A stretch of DNA of 64,000 nt, taken from NCBI GenBank assembly GCA_001570385.1, contig BBYL01000008.1:1-64000 (forward strand), written 5' to 3'. This document shows, piece after piece, positions 15,565-22,381 of this stretch (its first letter is position 1; every line of letters starts with the position of its first letter). The position numbers were made by a program, and so were the translations under genes. Under the pieces are notes generated by a model that was not told the DNA's origin, ran no database searches, and worked only from the letters and a program-made list of their open reading frames with translations. The DNA comes from Microtetraspora glauca (GTDB lineage: Bacteria > Actinomycetota > Actinomycetes > Streptosporangiales > Streptosporangiaceae).

Positions 15565-15661
15565 CCCTGCGCCAACGAAAACGGGGCGACCCCCAATCCG
15601 CCAAGACCCGGGGCCGCCCCACTACTCCCACCCACTGCAAGCAAGAAGGAGCACCACCATC

Positions 15662-15802
15662 ATGACCCGCCCGAACGCCGACGCCAACCCCAGCGGCTGC
15701 TGCCTGCTGGAGTGCCGCAACGGCCAGATCTGGAACCCCGGCGCCGGCCCGTCCCCCTGCCCGTTCTGCCACCCGAACGCGACGCCGGGCAAGGCCGCCT
15801 GA
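15662..15802 (+). CDS. Cys-rich small protein (46 aa)
   Basis: AAGGAG precedes the ATG. The Cys pattern SGCCLLEC followed by SPCPFCHP can form a small zinc ribbon. The stop overlaps the next ATG by one base. The 97 bp before it contain a weak GC hairpin but no gene. Function unknown. Confidence 0.5.
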   Translation: MTRPNADANPSGCCLLECRNGQIWNPGAGPSPCPFCHPNATPGKAA

Positions 15803-15963
15803 TGGGCACCCGTTCCCGCATCGCCGGCGCCGCGGCTTCCAGCGTGCTCAAGTGCGCGGCGCTCGCGGTGATCCTCGCCAGCGGCAACCAGACCGAGACC
15901 ACGCTCCACCTTCAGACGTGCTCGGACTGCGCTGCCCAGACCGTTCAGGAGAACAGCCGATGA
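15802..15963 (+). CDS. Small protein with N-terminal hydrophobic segment (53 aa)
   Basis: Frame MGTRSRIAGAAASSVLKCAA followed by LAVILASGN and a short tail with CSDC. It overlaps both neighbours (one base upstream, ATGA downstream), which argues for translation as part of the chain. Not recognised. Confidence 0.45.
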   Translation: MGTRSRIAGAAASSVLKCAALAVILASGNQTETTLHLQTCSDCAAQTVQENSR

Positions 15964-16292
15964 GCGTCCCGAACCCGTCTCTGAGCGTCCCGAACCCGAA
16001 CGAGGTGCGCGAGCTGCGTGAGGCGATGGTGGAGGCCGGTCCGGCCTGCACCACTGCCGACGCGGAGCTGTTCACCGGCCCCGACTCCTTCGATCCCGAG
16101 CCGCTCGCCGACCGCATGGAGCGGGAGAAGCAGGCCAAGCAGATCTGCCTTTCCTGCCCCGCCCGGCCCGAGTGCCTGGCCTACGCCCTGGACGTCCTCC
16201 CCAACGAGGGCGTGTGGGCTGGTCTGACCTACAGCCAGATCCGCTCCCTGTCCTTCCGCCTGAAGGCCGCCGACGCGCGGGAGGTGGCCTGA
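15960..16292 (+). CDS. WhiB-like iron-sulfur regulator
   Basis: A 110-residue protein with the four-Cys WhiB pattern: GPACTTAD near residue 27, then ICLSCPARPEC, which supplies three cysteines. The turn GVWAGLT before a basic C-terminal helix (IRSLSFRLKA) also fits. WhiB proteins hold a [4Fe-4S] cluster and act with sigma factors. AICEs and phages often carry one. ATG at 15960 overlaps the previous stop. Targets are unknown. Confidence 0.85.
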   Translation: MSVPNPSLSVPNPNEVRELREAMVEAGPACTTADAELFTGPDSFDPEPLADRMEREKQAKQICLSCPARPECLAYALDVLPNEGVWAGLTYSQIRSLSFRLKAADAREVA

Positions 16293-16294
16293 CC

Positions 16295-16465
16295 ATGGCC
16301 CGCTTCCAGTGCATCGAGTGCGACCGCGACCACGGCTGCGCGACCGGTTGCCCCCGCTGCCGCATCACCGGCCTTCAGGTCGAGATCTGCCACACGCACG
16401 GCGCCCGCGCCGTCCACTCCTGCGGCTCCTGCCGCACCCTCACCCGCACGCAGACCGGACGGTAG
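16295..16465 (+). CDS. Zinc-ribbon-like small protein (56 aa)
   Basis: ATG 3 bp after the WhiB stop. It has eight Cys: FQCIECD, HGCATGCPRC, EICHTHG, and HSCGSCRTL. Spacing suggests two zinc sites. It is part of a run of tiny Cys-rich genes in the transfer operon. Function unknown. Confidence 0.55.
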   Translation: MARFQCIECDRDHGCATGCPRCRITGLQVEICHTHGARAVHSCGSCRTLTRTQTGR

Positions 16466-16477
16466 GAGATTCCCGGC

Positions 16478-16654
16478 ATGTCCACCCTGACCACCTCGAC
16501 CGGCACCCGCGCGCCGGCCAAGAAGCGGTGCCCGCGCTGCACCACCGCCCTGGACGGCGGCCCGGTCCTGTTCCACTGCCCCACCTGCAAGAAGTCGGTC
16601 TACGCCGCCGACCTGGACAACGAGTTCCCCGCCACCCTCGGGAGGGCCGCGTGA
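16478..16654 (+). CDS. Zinc-ribbon small protein (58 aa)
   Basis: GGTAGGAG precedes the ATG. KRCPRCTTALDGGPVLFHCP followed by TCKK forms a classic CxxC...CxxC ribbon. The stop overlaps the next GTG (GTGA). Possibly DNA- or protein-binding. Function unknown. Confidence 0.55.
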   Translation: MSTLTTSTGTRAPAKKRCPRCTTALDGGPVLFHCPTCKKSVYAADLDNEFPATLGRAA

Positions 16655-16794
16655 CCCTCGCCCGCTCCCCGTCCATTGCCCCGGCCACCACGGCGGGGCC
16701 GTGGCTGCCGCCGGGCACCGCCTCCACCTGGGTCTGCCAGTGCGGCGCCGTCAACCCCCGTACCTCCACCACCTGCCACAAGTGCAGCAAGTGA
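16651..16794 (+). CDS. RanBP2-type zinc-finger-like small protein (47 aa)
   Basis: GTG overlaps the previous stop. A Pro/Ala-rich start precedes WVCQCGAVNPRTSTTCHKC, which has the W-x-C-x-C...N...C-x-x-C layout of RanBP2-type fingers. Function unknown. Confidence 0.5.
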   Translation: MTLARSPSIAPATTAGPWLPPGTASTWVCQCGAVNPRTSTTCHKCSK

Positions 16795-16811
16795 ACCGGA
16801 AGGAGACCCGC

Positions 16812-16988
16812 ATGAAGCTGCGCAAGCTCGACACCGGTGGCCGTCCCGGCATCACCGTGCACGGCCACAAGCTCGCCACCTTCCAGAAGTCGGAGGACGC
16901 GTTCCTGGAGGCCATGCGCAAGCACGGCATGACCCGTTCGACCAGGCCAACCCGCGACCGCCGCCCGACCGGAGGTAAGCGGCCGTGA
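16812..16988 (+). CDS. Small basic protein (58 aa)
   Basis: GGAAGGAG precedes the ATG. The sequence is basic (GRPGITVHGHKLATFQKSED, then MRKHGMTRSTRPTRDRR) and may bind nucleic acid. Overlaps the next gene by GTGA. Not recognised. Confidence 0.5.
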   Translation: MKLRKLDTGGRPGITVHGHKLATFQKSEDAFLEAMRKHGMTRSTRPTRDRRPTGGKRP

Positions 16989-17182
16989 AGAAGCCGATCA
17001 GCATCACCGCCCGCGTCTGTCTCGGTGAGGTGGCGACCTGGGCACGCGCCCGCCAGATCATCACCACCGCCGCCCTGACCGGCCGCACCGCCGACGTGAC
17101 TGCCCAGGAATGGGCCGCCGCCCCCGCCAACTGGTGCGACCGGCCCGGCTGCCCGAAGTGCTGGAACGGAGGTTCCAAGTGA
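16985..17182 (+). CDS. Small hypothetical protein (65 aa)
   Basis: Starts MKKPISITARVCLGEVATWA and ends with WCDRPGCPKCWNGGSK. The Cys pairs at the end again suggest metal binding. Overlaps both neighbours by GTGA. Not recognised. Confidence 0.55.
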   Translation: MKKPISITARVCLGEVATWARARQIITTAALTGRTADVTAQEWAAAPANWCDRPGCPKCWNGGSK

Positions 17183-18135
17183 GCACCACCACCCCCACCC
17201 CGGAGCCGACGCCCGAGGACATCTCGCGCGGCTTGGCCGAACTTGAGCGGCACCTCGCCGACGTCGCACCCGTGCCGCCTGTCACAGCCCCCGCCCCGGC
17301 GCCCCTGGTGGACGAGGGCGAGACCAAGCGGGTCCGCGCGCTGCGTGCCGAGGTGGCCGAAGCGCACCTGCTGGCCGATCTCCAGGACGACGACGCCCCG
17401 CTGCTTGTGGACACGCCGAAGGTTCGCAAGCTGCGCAAGCGTGCTCAGGAGGCGGCCCGGCTGCACGCGCTGGGCCAGAACCCCGCGATGCGCGCCTACC
17501 AGGCAAGCCGGATGCGCCGCCTGCTGGTCACCGTGGCCATGGTTTCGCTGACGCTGGCGCTGGCCTGGTCCACCGCCGGTGTCCAGGACTTCGCCTCCGA
17601 GGGCGCGGACATGTGGTCGCCCGGCTGGGTCTTCGCCTGGCTGGTCGAGCCGTTCATGTCCATGGCGCTCCTGGTCGTCGTCGGCGCCCGCGCCTACATG
17701 GGCACCCGCGGCCAGCCGATCACCTCCAAGACCCTGACCCGGATCGAGATCCTGTTCCTTGCGCTGACGCTTGGCATGAACGCCTGGCCGCACCTGCCCG
17801 GCGTGGCGGAGGAGTTCAGCTTCTCGGGCCTAGTCCTCCACCTGATCGGCCCTGTCGTCGCGGTCGCCATCGTGACCGCCCTCCCGATCGTGCTCGCCGC
17901 GTTCGCCAACCTCGACCACGGCCGCCTTACCGGCCTTACGTACAGCGGAAACACCACCGATCCGGCCAAGCAGACCGGCGCCCCTGTGAGCGCTCTGATC
18001 GAGCGGGCACAGGCGCTCATCGCCGCCGGAGAGCTACCCCCGACCCCCAGCGCCTACAAGATCCAGCGGTCGCTCAGGTGCGGGATGGACGACGCCCGCG
18101 CCGTACGAGACGCCCTCAACCCCGCCAACGACTGA
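17179..18135 (+). CDS. DUF2637-type membrane protein (transfer/spread role)
   Basis: A 318-residue protein. Residues 1-110 are soluble and charged (ELERHLADV and RVRALRAEVAEAHLLADLQD). Four membrane segments follow between about 115 and 250: VTVAMVSLTLALAWSTAGV, VFAWLVEPFMSMALLVVVGA, IEILFLALTLGMNAWP and LHLIGPVVAVAIVTALPIVL. The C-terminal 60 residues resemble a small helical DNA-binding end (ALIERAQALIAAG and AYKIQRSLRCGMDDARAVRD). DUF2637 proteins sit before TraB in many AICEs, like Spd proteins of Streptomyces plasmids. The function in spreading is inferred. Confidence 0.7.
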   Translation: MSTTTPTPEPTPEDISRGLAELERHLADVAPVPPVTAPAPAPLVDEGETKRVRALRAEVAEAHLLADLQDDDAPLLVDTPKVRKLRKRAQEAARLHALGQNPAMRAYQASRMRRLLVTVAMVSLTLALAWSTAGVQDFASEGADMWSPGWVFAWLVEPFMSMALLVVVGARAYMGTRGQPITSKTLTRIEILFLALTLGMNAWPHLPGVAEEFSFSGLVLHLIGPVVAVAIVTALPIVLAAFANLDHGRLTGLTYSGNTTDPAKQTGAPVSALIERAQALIAAGELPPTPSAYKIQRSLRCGMDDARAVRDALNPAND

Positions 18136-18150
18136 CAAGGAACAACCCGC

Positions 18151-18303
18151 ATGCTCACCTTCGCCGTCATCGCCACCCTGGCCGCTCTCGCCGTCCCGGC
18201 GACCGTCTACATCCGGATGCTGGCCACCGGCCCGCAGACGCGCCGCGAGATCCACACCCGCATGTCCGACTACCGCCGGTCCCAGCGCGAGGTGCCCCAA
18301 TGA
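18151..18303 (+). CDS. Tiny membrane protein (50 aa)
   Basis: ATG follows AAGGAACA. One hydrophobic helix (MLTFAVIATLAALAVPATV) and a basic tail (RREIHTRMSDYRRSQRE). It overlaps the next gene by ATGA. SpdA-like by size and position only. Confidence 0.5.
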   Translation: MLTFAVIATLAALAVPATVYIRMLATGPQTRREIHTRMSDYRRSQREVPQ

Positions 18304-18416
18304 GCCCGCGCACCCTCCACACCCGCACGACGCGGGGCGCGGCCTCATCCGCCAAGACCAAGCCGCGCCCCGCCACCCCGACCACCATCAACGCGCCCGA
18401 GGTGACGCCATCATGA
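18300..18416 (+). CDS. Tiny basic, Thr/Pro-rich protein (38 aa)
   Basis: Coupled by ATGA to both neighbours. The sequence is MSPRTLHTRTTRGAASSAKT then KPRPATP. It may be a true small protein or serve only to couple translation to traB. Confidence 0.4.
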   Translation: MSPRTLHTRTTRGAASSAKTKPRPATPTTINAPEVTPS

Positions 18417-20656
18417 CGCACAACCCCAACCAGCCCACCGACACCCCCACCGACCGCCCGGACCGGCCCGAGGACAAGGGCGCGGACATCGTCCAATTGG
18501 ACACTGCCCGCGACCGCCGCCAGCGCGGACCGATCGAGCTGCTCGACGACGACGAGTTCGCCCCCGCCCCCGGCACGGCGACCGGTCCCGCCGACGGTCC
18601 GGTCTTGGAAGGGCAGATCGTCCGCGTCGACTCCAACGACGGACCGGACCGCGGTGACTGGCTGGCCGACCTGGAGAACAAGGCCCGCGACCGCCGCCCG
18701 ATCGTCCCGCTGTGGCTGCGCTCCCGCACCGAGGCGATCGACACCCTCAAGTGGGTCGGCGCCCACTTCGCCCACGTCGCCGGTTTCCAGGTCACCCGCA
18801 CCCCGCTCTACGCCGGCCGTCTGGCCGTGCGCGCCCCGCGCGGCCTGGCCCGGCTCATCGCCGGCATGGTCAAGTGGACGTTCGACCTGGAGGGCATGCC
18901 GGTCCGGCTCTCCGCTGTCGGCAAGGCCGACGCAGAGGGATACCTGAAGCTGTCCCGTCAGCGGGACTCCCGGGTCCGGCTGCGCGTGTGGATCGCCGGA
19001 ACGGCGCTGGTCACGCTGCTGATCGCGGGCGTCCTCATCGCCTCGGCGCCCACCGCTGTGCAGTGGAGCGCGCTCGCCGTCGCGCTGGCCGTGCTCGGCA
19101 CGCTGGGCAAGCCCGCGGACCGGCCGCTGATCAACCGCGCCGTCATCCCCACCACGGTGGAGCGGCTGACCAGTGACATCGTGATCCGTGCGCTGACCGC
19201 GATCGGCGTGTCCGGCATCAACGCCAAGAACGCCGACGTGCGGTTCGTCGCCCCGATCACCCGTGACGGCCCCGGCTGGCGCGCGGACATCGACCTGCCG
19301 TATGGGGTGACGGTGGCCGACGTGCTGGATCGGCGCGACCGCATGGCGTCCGCGCTGCGCCGGCCGCTGGGCTGCATCTGGCCCGAGGGGGATTCCTCCG
19401 TCCACGAGGGGCGCCTGATCCTGTGGGTGGGCGACAAGGACCTGTCCAAGACCATCGTTAAGTCGCCGCTGCTCAAGGCCGCCTCGCACGACGTGTTCAA
19501 GGGCATCCCGTTCGGCAACGACCCCCGAGGCCGCCTTGTCACTGTGCCGCTCATCCAGCACAACATCCTGATCGGCTCCCTGCCCGGCCAGGGCAAGACC
19601 GCCTCGGTTCGCGAGCTGGCCGCCGGCATCGTGCTCGATGCCACCACCGAGGCGTGGTTCCACGAGCTCAAGGGCACCGGCGACCTGGACCCGTACGAGA
19701 AGGTCTGCCACCGGTACATCTCCGGCATCGAAGACGAGGCCATCGCGTATGCCGCGGACTCGCTGACGCTGCTGCGTCAGGAGGTCATGCGGCGGGCCGC
19801 CGCGCTCAAGACCCTGCCGTCGGACCTGTGCCCGGACAAGCGCGTGACCCGGCAGATCGCCGACAAGCGCTCTCTCGGACTTCACCCGCTGGTGGCCATC
19901 TTCGACGAGTGCCAGAACCTGTTCGCCCACCCCGAGTACGGCAAGCAGGCCGGCATGGATGCCGAGTTCATCATCAAGCTCGGTCGCGCGCTCGGTGTGG
20001 TGCTGATCCTCGCCACCCAGCGCCCGGACAAGGACAGCCTTCCCACCGGGATCAGCGCGAACGTGTCCATCCGGTTCTGCCTGCGGGTCGCCGGTCAGAT
20101 CGAGAACGACATGATCCTTGGCACGTCGGCGTACAAGAACGGCATCCGCGCCACCATGTTCGTGCCCGAGGCGGATGCAGGCACCGGGTACCTGGTCGGT
20201 GCGACACCGATGCCCAAGGTGGTCAAGGCTGCCTACCTTGACACCCCGGCCACCCAGCGGATCGCCGACCGCGCCCACGCCCTTCACATGGCCGCGGGGA
20301 CGCTGTCCGGGCACGCCACCGGCGAGCGGCCCGAGGCCGCCGCGCCCGCGTTCGATCTGCTGGCCGATATCGCCGCCGTCGTCGGCCCGCGCGAGGCGAA
20401 GGTGTGGAACGAGGTCGTGGTGGAGCGGCTGGCCGACGTGCGGCCCGAGATCTACGGGCCGTGGGCTGAGCTGGAGGGCGCGGCCAAGACCGCGCAACTG
20501 ACCAACGCGCTCAAGCCGTACGGCGTCAAGACCGGACAGGTGTGGGGGACCACCGAGGACGGCAAGGGCGCCAACCGGATCGGAATCGTCCGCGACGACA
20601 TCATCACCGCCATCACGAAGCGTGACGACAAGCGGGGTTCCGGCGCCGCTTCCTGA
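18413..20656 (+). CDS. TraB/FtsK-like DNA translocase for conjugation
   Basis: A 747-residue protein. An acidic, Pro-rich N-terminus is followed by two membrane segments around residues 195-230 (VWIAGTALVTLLIAGVLIAS and SALAVALAVLGTLG). The FtsK-type motor follows: Walker A GSLPGQGKT near 388 and Walker B LVAIFDECQN near 493, with ILATQRPDKDSLP after it. The C-terminal 80 residues (AAKTAQLTNALKPYGVKTGQ) fit the winged helix that reads the transfer repeats. This is the single-protein transfer machine of actinomycete elements, moving double-stranded DNA through a septal pore. It is the last gene before a repeat cluster that may be its target. Confidence 0.88.
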   Translation: MTHNPNQPTDTPTDRPDRPEDKGADIVQLDTARDRRQRGPIELLDDDEFAPAPGTATGPADGPVLEGQIVRVDSNDGPDRGDWLADLENKARDRRPIVPLWLRSRTEAIDTLKWVGAHFAHVAGFQVTRTPLYAGRLAVRAPRGLARLIAGMVKWTFDLEGMPVRLSAVGKADAEGYLKLSRQRDSRVRLRVWIAGTALVTLLIAGVLIASAPTAVQWSALAVALAVLGTLGKPADRPLINRAVIPTTVERLTSDIVIRALTAIGVSGINAKNADVRFVAPITRDGPGWRADIDLPYGVTVADVLDRRDRMASALRRPLGCIWPEGDSSVHEGRLILWVGDKDLSKTIVKSPLLKAASHDVFKGIPFGNDPRGRLVTVPLIQHNILIGSLPGQGKTASVRELAAGIVLDATTEAWFHELKGTGDLDPYEKVCHRYISGIEDEAIAYAADSLTLLRQEVMRRAAALKTLPSDLCPDKRVTRQIADKRSLGLHPLVAIFDECQNLFAHPEYGKQAGMDAEFIIKLGRALGVVLILATQRPDKDSLPTGISANVSIRFCLRVAGQIENDMILGTSAYKNGIRATMFVPEADAGTGYLVGATPMPKVVKAAYLDTPATQRIADRAHALHMAAGTLSGHATGERPEAAAPAFDLLADIAAVVGPREAKVWNEVVVERLADVRPEIYGPWAELEGAAKTAQLTNALKPYGVKTGQVWGTTEDGKGANRIGIVRDDIITAITKRDDKRGSGAAS

Positions 20657-20667
20657 CCGGCGGATCG

Positions 20668-20756
20668 CCTCTAGGTCTAGAGGCCACGCCCTCTAGACCT
20701 AGAGGCCCGCCTAGACCCCGTTCGTGGATCTACCAGCGACCTAGCGCCTAGACGCT
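20668..20756. repeat. CCTAG repeat cluster, candidate transfer locus (clt)
   Basis: CCTCTAGGTCTAGAGG at 20668-20683 and its exact reverse complement at 20690-20705 form a 16-bp-arm hairpin. GCCTAGAC then recurs twice and ACCTAGCG once before the next gene. The 139 bp hold no gene. Streptomyces clt loci lie beside traB and consist of 8-mer repeats plus an inverted repeat, which matches this layout though not the published 8-mers. Part of it may also terminate traB. Confidence 0.55.
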
Positions 20757-20795
20757 CACCTGCGGAAAACCCCGGAAACCGGCCTGGAGGCCACC

Positions 20796-21014
20796 ATGAC
20801 GCCCGTCCTTGTCCTTCTAGGACTCTGCCTGACCGTCGTCACGCTCTGTTATCTCGCGTGGTGTGCAGTCTCCCCGTGGGGGACCTGCCTGCGCTGCGCT
20901 CCCGGCGGCAAGAACCGCACCTGCCGCGCCTGCAAGGGCACCGGAATGCGGCCCCGGCTCGGCTGGCAGGTCTGGACCTACCTCACCCGCTTCCACCGCG
21001 ACGGCACCCGCTGA
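20796..21014 (+). CDS. Small membrane-anchored Cys-rich protein (72 aa)
   Basis: ATG at 20796 follows CTGGAGG. It has an N-terminal hydrophobic helix (PVLVLLGLCLTVVTLCYLAW), then CLRCAPGGKNRTCRACKGTG, a zinc-binding DnaJ-like CxxC pair, and a basic tail. It is first after the repeat cluster. Function unknown. Confidence 0.55.
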   Translation: MTPVLVLLGLCLTVVTLCYLAWCAVSPWGTCLRCAPGGKNRTCRACKGTGMRPRLGWQVWTYLTRFHRDGTR

Positions 21015-21037
21015 CCCCTCGAAACCGGAGACCCACC

Positions 21038-21211
21038 ATGGCCACCACCGCCAACCACTCTTCCTGCGGCACCACCCGCGACGGCTCGATCATCCCCGGC
21101 GTGGGCTGCGGCGCCTACTTCCACCACAACCACCTGGTCACCCACCCCACCGACCCCAGCGTTTTCGTGTGCCAGCTATGCGCCACCCGAGCCCGGCGAA
21201 TGGCCCGCTGA
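21038..21211 (+). CDS. Small Cys/His-containing protein (57 aa)
   Basis: ACCGGAG precedes the ATG. HSSCGTTRDGSIIPGVGCGA and FVCQLCATRARR contain possible zinc ligands together with HHNHLVTH. Not recognised. Confidence 0.5.
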   Translation: MATTANHSSCGTTRDGSIIPGVGCGAYFHHNHLVTHPTDPSVFVCQLCATRARRMAR

Positions 21212-21252
21212 GAGCCCACTGACCGCGTACTCGAATCAGGAGAACCCGAACC

Positions 21253-21948
21253 ATGACCACCGCCCTTGCCCCCGTCACCCTCGACGTCATGACCGGCCGC
21301 GAACTCCGCGAACTGATCGCCCCGGTGCTCGCACACGCCGACAGCAGTCGCTTCGCCCACCCGAAATTCACCCTCGTGGACTGCGAGGTGGACGGCGGGA
21401 CACTCTACCTGGCCGCTACCGACCGCTACACGCTCGGCATCACCTGCCACCCCGTACCCGAGGCGCAGAACCACATCCGAGGCTCGATCACGGTCCCGGC
21501 TGCCGCGTTGCGGACCGTCCTACGCACCGCCAAGGCGCGGGACCGGCTGCTGATGAGTCTGGACCGGCGCGGCATAACCGTCACCCACGCCGGTGGCGAC
21601 GGGCTGAGCCACCACATCCCCGCCTCGCCGATGGACTTCCCGCTCAACTGGCGAGGTTGGTTTGGCACCAAGCTCCACAACCCGGCCGCACCGGGCAGCG
21701 CGTTGGCGCTTGACCCGCGCAAGCTGGCCCGATTCGCCCCCGCGGTGCGGAATGGCTGGCCACTGGAGGTCCGGCAGACCACCGGCGGACACGGGCCGGT
21801 ACTGGTCACCTGCGGAGACCACTTCCTCGGCGTGATCATGCCCATTCGGCTGCCCGATGAGGACAAGCCCGGCCGCTCTGCCGACCCGCTGACCACCTGG
21901 CAGGCCATCTGCCCCGACACGCCCGCCACGACCGGCCAGGCCGCCTGA
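21253..21948 (+). CDS. DnaN-like sliding clamp homologue (231 aa)
   Basis: About 60% of the usual DnaN length. YLAATDRYTLGI is the clamp's conserved TDRYRL-like turn, and ITVPAAALRTVLRTAKARD fits a domain start. The C-terminal HFLGVIMPIRLP resembles the clamp's end. The three-domain architecture seems reduced to about two domains. It may act as a processivity factor for element replication or mimic the host clamp; both are inference. It lies in the replication half of the element. Confidence 0.65.
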   Translation: MTTALAPVTLDVMTGRELRELIAPVLAHADSSRFAHPKFTLVDCEVDGGTLYLAATDRYTLGITCHPVPEAQNHIRGSITVPAAALRTVLRTAKARDRLLMSLDRRGITVTHAGGDGLSHHIPASPMDFPLNWRGWFGTKLHNPAAPGSALALDPRKLARFAPAVRNGWPLEVRQTTGGHGPVLVTCGDHFLGVIMPIRLPDEDKPGRSADPLTTWQAICPDTPATTGQAA

Positions 21949-21967
21949 CTCAGAGAGAAGGACGCTC

Positions 21968-22381
21968 GTGAACAGGAAGGACAGCCTGGCGTCGCTGGTC
22001 GACGCCATCCTCGACGCTCTTGACGCCCGCGACCTGCACGGTGCCCGCCGTCACTTCGACCTCGCCGTCCAGCGCGGGCCGCTGACGGCCGTGGTCAAGC
22101 AGCTCGCCGCGACCGTCGAGATCCCCAAGCACACGATCGTGTGGGGCTTCGGCATCGACGTGTGGGCCAACCCGCACCGGTCCGACTACGCCTGGAGGTG
22201 CGGGGACTGCCGGTGGACCGGCAGCAACTACAGGACCGCCCACGCTGCCCGCAACACCGCCGAGACGCACGCCAGCGACCACCGGATCTCCGGTGGGTCG
22301 GTCCCCGCGGTCGTGGAGTACGCCGACATGGTGTCCGAGGCCGACAACGACGACCAGTTCCCGGAGGCCAGCCCGTGCTGA
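21968..22381 (+). CDS. Hypothetical protein with zinc ribbon (137 aa)
   Basis: GTG at 21968 follows AGAGAAGGA. An N-terminal helical part (LASLVDAILDALDARDLHGA) is followed by YAWRCGDCRWTGSNYRT and a His-rich AAETHASDHRI-like stretch, giving a CxxC...H...H zinc-finger look. The stop overlaps the methyltransferase start. The family was not recognised. Confidence 0.55.
   Translation: MNRKDSLASLVDAILDALDARDLHGARRHFDLAVQRGPLTAVVKQLAATVEIPKHTIVWGFGIDVWANPHRSDYAWRCGDCRWTGSNYRTAHAARNTAETHASDHRISGGSVPAVVEYADMVSEADNDDQFPEASPC

Noticed and set aside
18167-20497. Very long open frame on the minus strand (776 codons) opposite traB
   Set aside because: It is the antisense of a recognisable TraB gene; composition is Gly/Arg/Val-rich with no domains, as expected for shadow frames in high-GC DNA.
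20668-20705. Simple rho-independent terminator only
   Set aside because: It may terminate traB, but the extra CCTAG 8-mers after the hairpin are not explained by a terminator, so the cluster was kept as a candidate transfer locus.
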